From assembly GCA_014360645.1 (NCBI GenBank), contig JACIXD010000003.1, forward strand, positions 240,764-304,763: DNA of 64,000 bases, read 5' to 3'. Shown piece by piece: positions 55,148 to 63,995 of the stretch (positions are counted from its first letter, which is position 1; the number at the start of each line of letters is the position of its first letter). The stretch comes from Actinomycetota bacterium. Its GTDB lineage: Bacteria; Actinomycetota; Geothermincolia; Geothermincolales; RBG-13-55-18. The notes below the pieces were generated by a model that saw only the letters and a list, made by a program, of their open reading frames with translations, ran no database searches and had not been told where the DNA came from. A program made the translations under genes and the position numbers.

Positions 55148-57070
55148 TTGTCTGACAGGGAAACTCAGGCCGCGGCCGCGGAGGGGGGGACGGAAACGGC
55201 CCGCCGGGTTTCGCAGGGCATATCGCCAGGCGGGCTGTCGGTGAGGGAGCCCTCGATGCCCGTGGGAGATGGAGCCCATGATTCCGGCGTCGCCCTCTCC
55301 AATCTGCTCTCGGGAAGGGATGGCGAAACGCCCCTGGAGGCGCTGCAGGATATCCTCAGGTCCCTTACCGTGCACCTCGGCTTCGAGAAGGCCTGGGTGG
55401 CCCTGGCGGGAGCCGCCCTGCGCGAGGCATACGCCGCGCAGGGCGCGGTTTTTTCGCCCCAGGCTTCTCCCGAGCTGGAGGACTTCTTGGCTTCCCTGCT
55501 GGAGAAAGAGGTGCGCGAGCACCTGTTGCTGAGGGATGTCCGGGGCGTGCCGGAGCCCCTGCGGGGCAGGGAGGCCATGGTGGTCCCCGTGCGATTGGGA
55601 CGGCTGGGGGACGGTTGCGGCCGGGTTCACTGTCGTTTCCGGGCATGGAACGGGGATGAGGGGGCGCTGAAGACCTGCCCGGAGAGCGGGTTCTACCCCG
55701 GGGAATGCTGTTTCAAGCGCGACGTCTGCGCTCCCGTCCCCACCGATGTGTGCGTGCAGTGCCCGCTCTTTCCCTTCGCCTTCGTGCTCGTGGCCTGCAA
55801 GGACAGGGTGACCCCGGGCGACCTGCTGAGCGTGGAGCTTCTGCGGCAGAGGTCGAGCCTGGTGGCCCAGGGCCTCTACAGCGACTTCATCATCGACCGC
55901 TACAACAAGCTCTCCCTAGCCCTCTCCAGGGTGACCATGAAGATGGGGGAGCTGCTGGACTTCAAGAAGAGGATGGACCTGCTCCTGGGGACGGCGCTGG
56001 CCATGCTGGGCGCGGACCGTGGCTCCATCTTCATCTATGACGAAGACCGGGAGGAGCTGAAGTACGTCGCTTGGCGCAACATGCCCGAACACATCGAGTT
56101 CGAGGCGCCGCGGCGCGCGGACACGGGTATCGCGGCCTGGGTGGCAAAAAACGGTAAGTCGCTGCTGCTGCAGGACGACGTGGAGAACGAGTTCTACCGC
56201 GGCATCGATCCCGCGGTGAAGAGCGCGATCTCCGTGCCGCTGTTCAGCAAGGGCGAGGTATTCGGGGTGTTGAACCTCAGCGTGACCAGCCCGGGACGGC
56301 GGCTGTGCGAGACGGACCTGCGCGTGGTGGAGAGCCTGGCCTATTTCGGGACCGCGGGCATCGAGAACGCCTTCCTCTACCACCGCATGGAGGAGAGGGA
56401 GAAACTCTACCGCAAGCTGCTGGCCAAGATGATCAGCGCGCAGGAGGACGAGAGGAAGAGGATCGCCTCCGAGATACACGACGACACCATCCAGTCCCTG
56501 ATAAGCAGTTTTTACCAGATGGAGACGGTGGAGATGCTCATCGGCGAGGGGCGCATGGAGGAAGCGCGGCGCGAGATGGGCGAGATCAAGAGCGGGCTGC
56601 AGAGGAACATCGGGTGCATGCGGCGCCTCCTCTTCGACCTCCGGCCATCCATCCTGGACGACGCCGGTCTGGTGCCGGCGCTGGAGAACCTCCTCGACCG
56701 CATGGGTTCCGAACAGGGCATCCGCGGCATCCTCTACGTGGAAGAGGGGCTGGAACGCCCCATGCCTCAGGTGGAGGTCACCCTCTTCCGTTTCGCCCAG
56801 GAGATATTGGCAAACGTGAAGAAGCACGCCTGCGCCTCCGAGGTGACGGTGCAGATAAAGAGACTCCGCGGACGTATCGAGATGCGCATCCGCGACGACG
56901 GTGTCGGTTTCGACCTCCAGAGGCACCTGGAAGGCGGAGGGTTCGAGGAGCACTTCGGGATCAAGAGCCTCATGGAGAGGGTGGAGCTCGTGGGCGGCGA
57001 GATGCACATCTACACCTCGCCGGGCGCGGGCACGGAGGTGCTGGTCCAGGTGCCGGAAGACCTCTCCTGA
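55148..57070 (+). CDS. GAF sensor histidine kinase (HisKA_3 type) with Cys-rich N-terminal domain
   Basis: This soluble 640-residue kinase of the NarX/DegS class has an N-terminal GAF-like domain (about 60-225) with eight cysteines between residues 157 and 205 (CGRVHC, CCFKRDVC, VCVQC). A second GAF domain lies at about 270-410 (LGADRGSIFIYDEDREELKY). HisKA_3 carries His444 in RKRIASEIHDDTIQSL, and a HATPase domain follows with KKHACASEV and DDGVGFD. The Cys cluster could bind iron-sulfur, zinc or act as a redox switch. The TTG start at 55148 follows GGGGGAC; an ATG at 55256 is possible. The next gene, 64 bases on, encodes a receiver protein, the likely partner. Confidence 0.85.
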   Translation: MSDRETQAAAAEGGTETARRVSQGISPGGLSVREPSMPVGDGAHDSGVALSNLLSGRDGETPLEALQDILRSLTVHLGFEKAWVALAGAALREAYAAQGAVFSPQASPELEDFLASLLEKEVREHLLLRDVRGVPEPLRGREAMVVPVRLGRLGDGCGRVHCRFRAWNGDEGALKTCPESGFYPGECCFKRDVCAPVPTDVCVQCPLFPFAFVLVACKDRVTPGDLLSVELLRQRSSLVAQGLYSDFIIDRYNKLSLALSRVTMKMGELLDFKKRMDLLLGTALAMLGADRGSIFIYDEDREELKYVAWRNMPEHIEFEAPRRADTGIAAWVAKNGKSLLLQDDVENEFYRGIDPAVKSAISVPLFSKGEVFGVLNLSVTSPGRRLCETDLRVVESLAYFGTAGIENAFLYHRMEEREKLYRKLLAKMISAQEDERKRIASEIHDDTIQSLISSFYQMETVEMLIGEGRMEEARREMGEIKSGLQRNIGCMRRLLFDLRPSILDDAGLVPALENLLDRMGSEQGIRGILYVEEGLERPMPQVEVTLFRFAQEILANVKKHACASEVTVQIKRLRGRIEMRIRDDGVGFDLQRHLEGGGFEEHFGIKSLMERVELVGGEMHIYTSPGAGTEVLVQVPEDLS

Positions 57071-57134
57071 GGTCTGAGGAGGGGCGGCAGGGCCGGTTAG
57101 CGGCAGCTGGTGGCGGGAAGCCGAAAGGCCCGTT

Positions 57135-58676
57135 ATGGAGGGGACCAACGAGCACGGCAGGGCACGCATCCGCATGGTGGTGGCCGAGGACCACGATGGC
57201 GTGCGCAGGGCCCTGGTGAGGATGATCGGCCTCCAGGAGGACATGGAGGTGGTGGGGGAGGCTGCTGACGGGCGGGAGGCGGTACGCCTGGCGCTGGCCC
57301 TCTCTCCCGACGTGGTGCTGCTCGACGTGCGCATGCCGGAGCTGGACGGCGTGGGGGTCATCGAGGAGCTGCGCCGTGCTAGGTGCAGGGCGAAGATCAT
57401 CGTCTTGAGCGCCCACGAGGACGAGAGCTATATCACCGGCGCGGTGAAGAGCGGCGCGGACAGCTATCTCCTCAAGGGCATGCCCATGCAGGCGGTGATC
57501 GATGCCGTGAGGAGCGTGGCCGCGGGCACCACCGTCATCCCCCCGATAGTGGCGGAGCCCCTGGCCCGCAAGTACCGCGAGCAGGAGGGGATGCTAAGGG
57601 CCTTCCAGGGTCTCCTGGAGGTGGGCGCGAGGAAGGGGGCCCTGCTCGAGGCGGCATGCGGCTATTTCAGGGAGATCCTGGAAGCGGACTGCGCATCGAT
57701 CTATGCCCTGGAGCGACACGGCAGGGAGGCAAGGGCGGAGCTGGTGGTGACCTGCCGCGGGCAGCAGGGCCCGTACTTGGCGCGCGGTTGCGGGGACCTC
57801 AGCGCCTCGGAGCTACGCTCGCTGGCGGCGCTGTGCGAGGGGGAGGGGCTGGTGGTGTGCAATTCCCTCCGGGACCCCGATGGGGAAGGGACCGTCTGCC
57901 CGCATGCGGTGGCAATCCCCCTCCGGGCGCGGGGAGGGTTTTCCCACCTCGTGGTGGCCCAGCGACATAAACCCTTCAGCCCCCAGCACTCCGTGCTGCG
58001 CCAGGCAGAGCTGCTGTCCCTGCAGGTCTCCTTCATGCTGGAGGCGTGTGCGGCCGCGGAGGAGTCCGCCGCGTGGAGGCGACGGTCGCTGGCGCTGGAG
58101 AGGGCGGCGGCGGAGATGATGGCCGGAGCGCGCGACTTGGACCGCGCCGACTTCCTGGAGAGAGCCGCCCTCCTGCTGGGGGCGGAGGCCCTCTGCCTGG
58201 CCCGGGTCCGGGGTGGACGGCCGTCCTACTCCGAGCTGGTGTGGTGGGGGACGGAGGAGGACGGAGCCCGGGAGATGCTGCGCGAGGCGGAGGGGAACAC
58301 GGGACCCGGCGCTCCCGCGGTGGTGAGGGCGGGAAAGAGACAGGTCTTGCCGGATCCTTCCGACCTGTCCGAACGCGGTGCGCCCTGCGCCGGCGACATC
58401 CTCATCCTGCCCCTGTCCGGTTCGGGCTCGGGGCAGGCCTCTTTTACATGGCGCGGTGAAAGGGACTCCGCCGCATGCGGCGGCGCCGGCAGCCCGTACC
58501 CCGGGTCGTGGACGGCATCCACGCATCAAGGGGTGCTCTGCGCCCGGGGCGCGTACCCTGAAGGCTACCTCGAGGAGAGGAGGGAGCTCCTCATGCGCGT
58601 CGCCGCCCTCGCGGAACGCTACCTGGAGGACCTCTCCCGGGCGGGGGCTACCCAGGACGCGGCCGATCGCCGTTGA
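57135..58676 (+). CDS. response regulator with GAF-like output domain
   Basis: This 513-residue protein has an N-terminal receiver of the NarL type (MVVAEDHDGVRRALVRMIGL; phospho-acceptor Asp64 in VLLDVRMPELDG; Lys114 in SYLLKGMPM). Instead of a LuxR helix-turn-helix it has a GAF-like domain at about 150-310 (LLEAACGYFREILEADCASI) and a further region of unclear fold with Gly/Ser-rich stretches. No DNA-binding motif is visible, so output is probably protein-protein or ligand dependent. The final 46 codons lie in a 196-base segment that is duplicated downstream. It is flanked by two kinases. Confidence 0.75.
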   Translation: MEGTNEHGRARIRMVVAEDHDGVRRALVRMIGLQEDMEVVGEAADGREAVRLALALSPDVVLLDVRMPELDGVGVIEELRRARCRAKIIVLSAHEDESYITGAVKSGADSYLLKGMPMQAVIDAVRSVAAGTTVIPPIVAEPLARKYREQEGMLRAFQGLLEVGARKGALLEAACGYFREILEADCASIYALERHGREARAELVVTCRGQQGPYLARGCGDLSASELRSLAALCEGEGLVVCNSLRDPDGEGTVCPHAVAIPLRARGGFSHLVVAQRHKPFSPQHSVLRQAELLSLQVSFMLEACAAAEESAAWRRRSLALERAAAEMMAGARDLDRADFLERAALLLGAEALCLARVRGGRPSYSELVWWGTEEDGAREMLREAEGNTGPGAPAVVRAGKRQVLPDPSDLSERGAPCAGDILILPLSGSGSGQASFTWRGERDSAACGGAGSPYPGSWTASTHQGVLCARGAYPEGYLEERRELLMRVAALAERYLEDLSRAGATQDAADRR

Positions 58677-58734
58677 AAAACCTGCTCAGAGGCCTCGCGC
58701 AATATCCCCAGGATGTCCGCCACCCCTCGTCCGA
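58539..58734 (+). repeat. 196-base direct repeat, copy 1 (3' end of the REC-GAF gene)
   Basis: This copy matches 58745-58940 at an offset of 206 with only a few differences. It contains the last 46 codons of the REC-GAF gene and about 58 bases after its stop. Confidence 0.9.
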
Positions 58735-59095
58735 GCCGACTTTATGCGCCCGGGGCGCGTACCCTGAAGGCTACCTCGAGGAGAGGAGGGAGCTCCTCAT
58801 GCGCGTCGCCGCCCTCGCGGAACGCTACCTGGAGGACCTCTCCCGGGCGGGGGCTACCCGGGACGCGGCCGATCGCCGTTGAAAAACCTGCTCAGAGACC
58901 TCGCGCAATATCCCCAGGATGTCCGCCACCCCTCGTCTGAACGGTTGTTAAAGGGATTTCCTCCGCCGCCAATAATTGATTCGCGGATGAAAGGCGGGCG
59001 AGATCGCGCCCTCCGTCCAACGTCCCCGCCGGGGCGGCGCATGCGAGAGATCCCCGCCGCGGGCGGGGACGGAGCGTAAAGGAAGGAGACCCTAG
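58677..59095. other. intergenic region with duplicated gene 3' end
   Basis: The region holds the second copy of the repeat (58745-58940), an AT-richer spot with AACGGTTG and TTAAAGG near 58941-58955, and GC-rich sequence to the next gene. A 69-codon ORF at 58673-58882 starts at a TTG overlapping the previous stop and reads through the duplicated tail; it is a relic of the duplication unless expressed by reinitiation. Confidence 0.6.
58745..58940 (+). pseudogene. 196-base direct repeat, copy 2 (duplicated C-terminal fragment)
   Basis: This second copy carries the coding end LCARGAYPEGYLEERRELLM through ATRDAADRR of the REC-GAF protein without the rest of the gene. It is in an open frame from a TTG at 58673 that overlaps the REC-GAF stop, which could in principle give a 69-residue peptide, but there is no independent ribosome binding site. 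Confidence 0.6.
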
Positions 59096-61666
59096 ATGAT
59101 GACCATCCGGCATGTCGCCGGCCACCGGAGCGGTACTCCGGGGCAGGCGGCGCGCTCGGAGGAGGAGAGCGAATATCGGGAGATCGCCTCGGAGTTCCTG
59201 CGTTCCCTGCGGGGGCGCGTCCCCTTCGACCTCGGCCTGGTGATGATGGAGAGCGAGAAGGACGGGCACCTGCGGGTCATCGGGGCCTATTCCGAACCTC
59301 CCCTGCCGCGGCGGACCTGGAACGCCCTCCTGGCCTGGCGGTTGCCCAGGCATACCCTGCTGCGCTTTCACGACGAGGGGTTGCGCAATACGCCGGGCAT
59401 GAGGATCCACCTCCAGAGGTTCGGCATCGCTCACTGCAGCTACCAGGTGATGAACGTGGACGGGTCGCGATCCGTGCTGGTGCTGGTGGGAGACCGCGAA
59501 GACGACCGCAGGGAGGAGCGCCTGAAGGGACACTTCACCTCCCTCTGCCACCAGATGGCCGACAACCTCGGATACACCATCTACCGCCGCAGGGAGCAGA
59601 GGCGCATGCGGCACCTCAAGGCCCTGGTGGAGGTCTCCCGCATCGTCGCCGAGACCTACGAGCTGCCGCTGCTCATCGAGAAGACCCTGGCCTCCATCAA
59701 CGAACATTTCAACACCAGCTTGAGCTGCGTTCTGCTCTATGAACAGGATGACCTGGAAAAGATAGCCAGCATATCCATGCAAGTGCACGGACGCCTGGTC
59801 TGTCTGGACCCGGACATGAGGAACCGGCTTCTCTTCCGCGCGCGCGAGAGGGGCATGGAGCCGCTGGCGGAGCGGTTGGAGGCGGCGGCGGAGGCGGGAG
59901 CTCTGCCCGGCGAGGCGCCCATCATCGAGGTCCCGGTGTGCGTGGACGGAAGCACGGTGGGGGCTATAAAGTGTTCCATGCGCGACTTCATGCGCGTGGA
60001 CGAACTGGACATGGAATTCCTCAATGCCCTCGCCAACCAGCTCGCGGCGGGGATAAAGAACTCGCTGAACTACCGGCGCGTGGAGCAGAGATCGCGGACC
60101 CTCGCATGGCTCAACACGGTCATCGGTCGCCTTAACGGGATGCTCGACGGCGCGGAGATCGTCTCCTTCCTGGCACGGGAACTGCGGGAGATGGCCGGCG
60201 CGGAGCGTGCCTTCTACGTATCCCTGGATCCCGGGCAGGGAGAGGTTAAGCGCGGCGATGACCCCGAGGAGAAGGCCTGGCGGGGATGGCTGCGCCGGGA
60301 GCTGGGTTCCGGGACGAGGGTGCCCGCAGCTTTTTTTCTGCGGCCTGGGGAGCGCGGTATGCCCGCGAGCGGGGAAGAGGCCTTGGTGGTCTGCGTGGCG
60401 GAGGACCACGTGGCCAAAGGCGCTTTCGTGCTCCTCTCACGGCAGGAGGGAGGGATATACCGCGAGGCGGTGGAGGAGGTCCTCCCCGCCCTGAGCGGGA
60501 GCATGCTCTCGGCCCTGCGACGCGTTGGTTACCTGTCGCAGGCACTGCGCGAGCGGGGAAAGCTGGAAGCCGTATTCGACGCTATGCGTGACGCGGTGCT
60601 GGTGGTGGACGATGAGGGGCGCCTCGCGGCGGCCAACGGCGAGGCGGAGAGGATCTTCGGATTGCGCGGGCGAGGCGGCGTGGGTCTCCCCCTGGATGAG
60701 GTCATCGACGTGCCGGAGGTCGCGGCCTTCGCCCTCTGCCGGGGAGGCAGGGAGGGAGACGAGGCGGACCTGGTGATCCCCGTCTCTCCCCCCAAGCCGG
60801 TGAGGGCCTACCGCGCCGCGGTGATGCTTCCCGGGGGGACGAGGACCGGCCGGGTAGTGGTGCTGAGGGACGTGACGCAAGAAAAGGACCTGGACCGCCT
60901 CAAGGAGAGTTTCCTCTCGTGCGTCTCGCATGAGCTGAACACCCCCCTGGCGATAATCATGGGGTACGCGGACATCCTGAGGGAGGGCTGGTCCAGACAC
61001 CCCGAGGAGATGAAAAGACAGTACGTGGATTGCATCAAGCGCAGCTCGGAGCGCCTGCACCGGGTGGTGGCAGACATCCTCACCGCCACGCGCATCTCCC
61101 GCGGGCGGCTGGAGCTGGACACCAGGCCGTGCCTGCTGGACGAGGTGGCCGGGGACATGGTGGACCAGTACCGCGTCATCGACCCCTCGCATCGCTACGA
61201 GCTGGCCTGCAGGGAGAGGGGATGCCTGTGCGAGGCGGACGAGGTGAAGATACGCAGGGTGGTCTGGAACCTGGTGGACAACGCCCGCAAGTTCTCGCCC
61301 CCCGGAAGCGTCATCACCGTGTCCGCGGGGAGGAGGGGCGGAGAGGTATATCTGTCGGTTAAGGACGAGGGGATCGGCATCTCGCCCTGGCACCTGCCCT
61401 CCATCTTCAGCAAGTTCAGCCAGGTGGACGAGGGCGACGCGCGCAGCTCGTCGGGGCTGGGCATCGGACTCTACCTGGCCCGGGAGATAGCGGAGATGCA
61501 CGGCGGGACACTGGAGGTGAGGAGCCGTCCCGACCACGGATCCACGTTCACCCTGGTGCTGCCGGCGGTGGGGGGGGAGGAAGGCAGGGGCGGCGAGGCC
61601 TTCGCGATTCCGGCGGCGCTCATCCCGGCGGGCGGCGGCTCTGGAGAGGGCATGAGCGGAGGATAG
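59096..61666 (+). CDS. GAF-PAS sensor histidine kinase
   Basis: This 856-residue soluble kinase begins with an N-terminal region of about 170 residues that may be a divergent GAF (FDLGLVMMESEKDGHLRVIG). A GAF domain follows at about 175-330 (LPLLIEKTLASINEHFNTSL), another GAF-like region at about 345-490, and PAS at about 495-600 (VFDAMRDAVLVVDDEGRLAA). HisKA carries His612 in CVSHELNTPLAIIMGYADIL, and HATPase_c has WNLVDNARKFS, KDEGIGI and GLGIGLYLAREI. The ATG at 59096 follows GGAAGGAGA. It directly precedes the flagellar rod genes (14 bases), so it is probably cotranscribed with them. It may phosphorylate the REC-GAF protein upstream or CheY-type regulators. Confidence 0.85.
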   Translation: MMTIRHVAGHRSGTPGQAARSEEESEYREIASEFLRSLRGRVPFDLGLVMMESEKDGHLRVIGAYSEPPLPRRTWNALLAWRLPRHTLLRFHDEGLRNTPGMRIHLQRFGIAHCSYQVMNVDGSRSVLVLVGDREDDRREERLKGHFTSLCHQMADNLGYTIYRRREQRRMRHLKALVEVSRIVAETYELPLLIEKTLASINEHFNTSLSCVLLYEQDDLEKIASISMQVHGRLVCLDPDMRNRLLFRARERGMEPLAERLEAAAEAGALPGEAPIIEVPVCVDGSTVGAIKCSMRDFMRVDELDMEFLNALANQLAAGIKNSLNYRRVEQRSRTLAWLNTVIGRLNGMLDGAEIVSFLARELREMAGAERAFYVSLDPGQGEVKRGDDPEEKAWRGWLRRELGSGTRVPAAFFLRPGERGMPASGEEALVVCVAEDHVAKGAFVLLSRQEGGIYREAVEEVLPALSGSMLSALRRVGYLSQALRERGKLEAVFDAMRDAVLVVDDEGRLAAANGEAERIFGLRGRGGVGLPLDEVIDVPEVAAFALCRGGREGDEADLVIPVSPPKPVRAYRAAVMLPGGTRTGRVVVLRDVTQEKDLDRLKESFLSCVSHELNTPLAIIMGYADILREGWSRHPEEMKRQYVDCIKRSSERLHRVVADILTATRISRGRLELDTRPCLLDEVAGDMVDQYRVIDPSHRYELACRERGCLCEADEVKIRRVVWNLVDNARKFSPPGSVITVSAGRRGGEVYLSVKDEGIGISPWHLPSIFSKFSQVDEGDARSSSGLGIGLYLAREIAEMHGGTLEVRSRPDHGSTFTLVLPAVGGEEGRGGEAFAIPAALIPAGGGSGEGMSGG

Positions 61667-61680
61667 GAGGGAGGAGAGAG

Positions 61681-62430
61681 ATGCTCAGAGGCCTGTACGC
61701 GTCTTATGCGGGGATGCGCGCCATGCTCATGCGCCAGGACGTGACGGCGTCGAACCTGGCCAACGCCAACAGCGTGGGCTACAAACAGGACTTCGCGGTG
61801 ATCCAGGCCTACCCTCGACGCGAGCTCACCCGCGTCGAGGGGATAGGCAGGTCCGTCGATCTGGGGCCGGTGGGAGACGGCCGCGGCGGCAGCCTGGTGG
61901 GCAGAGTGAGCACCGATTTCGCCCAGGGAGCGCTCAAGGAGACGGGCCTGGCCACCGACCTCGCCCTGGAGGGCGAGGGATTCTTCGCGGTGCGCAGGGG
62001 AGGAGATATCCTCTATACCAGGGCGGGGAATTTCGGAGTGGACGCCGGGGGATTTCTGGTGACCGCTGGCGGCCACCCGGTGCTGGGCGAGGATGCAAAC
62101 CCGCTGCAGGTGGCGGGCGGCGAGGTCATCGTGGGGGCGGACGGCACCGTGACCGTCGGCGGCGAGGTGAGGGGGAGGCTGATGCTGGTGGCCTTCGACG
62201 ACCCGGCGGCCTTGGCCAAGGCGGGGGAGGGGCTCTTCGCGGGGCAGGGGGCGCGCCCCGCCGTGGGGACGGCGGTGCGGCAGGGGTACCTCGAGTTCTC
62301 CAACGTGGACGCGGTGGAGCAGATGGTGTCCATGATCGAGTGTTTCCGCGCTTACGAGAGCTGCCAGCGCATGCTGCAGGCGCAGGACCGCACGCTACAG
62401 AAGCTCATAGAACAGGTGGGAAGGGTGTGA
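61681..62430 (+). CDS. flagellar basal-body rod protein, FlgF-like
   Basis: This 249-residue protein belongs to the FlgF/FlgG rod and hook family. The N-terminal signature is MLRGLYASYAGMRAMLMRQD then TASNLANANSVGYKQD. The core includes ALEGEGFFAVRRGGDILYTRAGNF, and the C-terminal helix is QGYLEFSNVDAVEQMVSMIE. As the first of two adjacent family members, and the shorter of them, it most likely corresponds to FlgF or the FlhO-type protein of Gram-positive bacteria. The ATG follows several GGAGG-type sites, and flgG starts seven bases after the stop. Confidence 0.85.
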   Translation: MLRGLYASYAGMRAMLMRQDVTASNLANANSVGYKQDFAVIQAYPRRELTRVEGIGRSVDLGPVGDGRGGSLVGRVSTDFAQGALKETGLATDLALEGEGFFAVRRGGDILYTRAGNFGVDAGGFLVTAGGHPVLGEDANPLQVAGGEVIVGADGTVTVGGEVRGRLMLVAFDDPAALAKAGEGLFAGQGARPAVGTAVRQGYLEFSNVDAVEQMVSMIECFRAYESCQRMLQAQDRTLQKLIEQVGRV

Positions 62431-62436
62431 TGGGCG

Positions 62437-63195
62437 ATGATGCAGGCGATGAGGAGCGCGGCCAGCGGCATGTCCATGCAGCAGCTGGCCATGGACGTGA
62501 CCGCCAACAACATCTCCAATGTCTCCACCCCGGGGTTCAAGGGTTACGCACCCCGGTTCACCGACCTCCTCTACGGATCCCACAGGGGTCCCGCGGGCGT
62601 GGTGCTGGTGGGGATGGGCGCGGGGGTGAGCGAGGTGAGGAGAGACCTTGCCTCGGGAGCGTTCGAGAACGACGGCGATCCCTTCCACCTCGCCATCGAG
62701 GGAGAGGGTTTCTTCCAGGTGAGGCTTCCCGACGGCGGGGTGGGCTATACCCGCGCCGGACTCCTGGGCGTGGACGGCGAGGGAAACCTGGTGGTGGGCG
62801 CGGGCATGCTGCTGGAGCCCCCGCTGGCCCTTCCGCAAGGGACCTCGGGCTTCGCGGTAGACGAGCGGGGACTGGTCACGGTCACGGGGGCTGACGGGAA
62901 GATGATCGAGGTGGGACGCATGGTCCTGGCGCGCTTCGTGAACCCGGCGGGGCTTGAGGCGCGCGGTGACGGGGTGCTCCTGGCCACGGAGGCCTCCGGG
63001 CCGCCTCTCTCCGCGCTGCCGGGAGAGGGGGGCGCCGGATTCCTGCGGCAGGGTTTCCTGGAGTACTCCAACGTGGACCTCGCCCGGGAGATGGTGGAGA
63101 TGATCACCGCCCTCAGGGCCTACGAGATGAACGCCAAGATGGTGCAGACGGCCGACGAGTCCCTGGGCGTGGCCAACAACATCCTGAGGAGCTGA
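62437..63195 (+). CDS. flgG: flagellar distal rod protein FlgG-like
   Basis: This 252-residue rod protein has the family start MQAMRSAASGMSMQQLAMD and VTANNISNVSTPGFKGYAPR, the middle AIEGEGFFQVRLPDGGVGYT, and the C-terminal FLEYSNVDLAREMVEMITAL and ETADESLG-like QTADESLGVANNIL. It follows the FlgF-like gene and precedes the rod-binding protein gene. FlgG and the FlhP-type paralogue cannot be fully separated by sight, but the order fits FlgG. Confidence 0.85.
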   Translation: MMQAMRSAASGMSMQQLAMDVTANNISNVSTPGFKGYAPRFTDLLYGSHRGPAGVVLVGMGAGVSEVRRDLASGAFENDGDPFHLAIEGEGFFQVRLPDGGVGYTRAGLLGVDGEGNLVVGAGMLLEPPLALPQGTSGFAVDERGLVTVTGADGKMIEVGRMVLARFVNPAGLEARGDGVLLATEASGPPLSALPGEGGAGFLRQGFLEYSNVDLAREMVEMITALRAYEMNAKMVQTADESLGVANNILRS

Positions 63196-63200
63196 CGGAG

Positions 63201-63500
63201 ATGAGCCTGGAGATGGGACTGGACCCGAGCCTGAGCCCCGGCGCGCGCGCCGCCGGACAGGTGCGCGCCGGCGGGGCGACGGCCACCCCGGGCGGCGAGG
63301 AGCTGCGCGGCCTGTGCGAGGAGTTCGAGGCGGTGTTCATAAGGGAGATACTGCGGGCGGCCCGCGTGTTCGAGGAAGCCGGCGGGTCGGAATACGGCAT
63401 GTCCGCCCTGGACCCCTGCACGGAGCTGGCGCGCGCCCTGGCGGGAAAGCTCTATCTGTGGGGTCAGCCCCGGACATGGGACATCCTCCACAAGATTTAA
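63201..63500 (+). CDS. rod-binding protein, FlgJ N-terminal-like
   Basis: This 99-residue protein matches the short rod-binding (FlgJ N-terminal) family found without a muramidase domain: LRGLCEEFEAVFIREILRAA followed by EYGMSALDPCTELARALAGK. It caps the growing rod. The gene lies five bases after flgG, so the two are coupled. Confidence 0.82.
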   Translation: MSLEMGLDPSLSPGARAAGQVRAGGATATPGGEELRGLCEEFEAVFIREILRAARVFEEAGGSEYGMSALDPCTELARALAGKLYLWGQPRTWDILHKI

Positions 63501-63554
63501 CGGATTTGATAGATGGTAATATATGGTATGTGATTAGCAGGAGGTGAGGGCGCC

Positions 63555-63995
63555 TTGGCCATGGCCAACTGTGAACGCTGCGGGAAGCTGTTCGTCTTCC
63601 TATCCATCAAGCTCTGCCCGGAATGTCGCGAGCACGAGGACCGCTGCCTGCGCCGGGCCAGGGAGATACTCATGCGGGAGCCCAACCTCTCCCTACTGGA
63701 GTTGGCAGAGAGGCTCGACGAGCCCCTGGAGCTGGTGGAGAAACTGCTGCGCGAGAGGCGCCTGACCTTGAAAAGGAAGGACGGGGCCAACCTCACCTGC
63801 GAGATCTGCGGCAAGGCGATAAGCGAGGGCAGGAGGTGCGCCTCCTGCGACCTGCGCATGCGCCGCATCGCGGAAGAGATCGCGGCGGATGGGAAGAGGG
63901 AGTTGCGCGAGCGCATGGAAAGCAGGGAGCGCATGCATTCCCTGACCACCATCCGCAAGCGGGAAGGCGAGGTGAGGGAGGAAGGAGGCGCTTGA
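63555..63995 (+). CDS. flagellar operon zinc-ribbon protein, YvyF type
   Basis: This 146-residue protein has two zinc-ribbon-like Cys pairs (NCERCGKLF with LCPECREHED; TCEICGKAI with RCASCDLRMR) flanking a helical segment (LSLLELAERLDEPLELVEKL) that resembles a small winged helix. This arrangement is that of the YvyF flagellar operon family, usually followed by flgM and flgK; the window ends before them. The TTG at 63555 has GGAGGT nine bases upstream; an ATG at 63561 is the alternative. An AT-rich promoter-like stretch precedes it (63496-63535, TTTAAC and TTGATA with TATATG), suggesting a separate transcript. Confidence 0.85.
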   Translation: MAMANCERCGKLFVFLSIKLCPECREHEDRCLRRAREILMREPNLSLLELAERLDEPLELVEKLLRERRLTLKRKDGANLTCEICGKAISEGRRCASCDLRMRRIAEEIAADGKRELRERMESRERMHSLTTIRKREGEVREEGGA

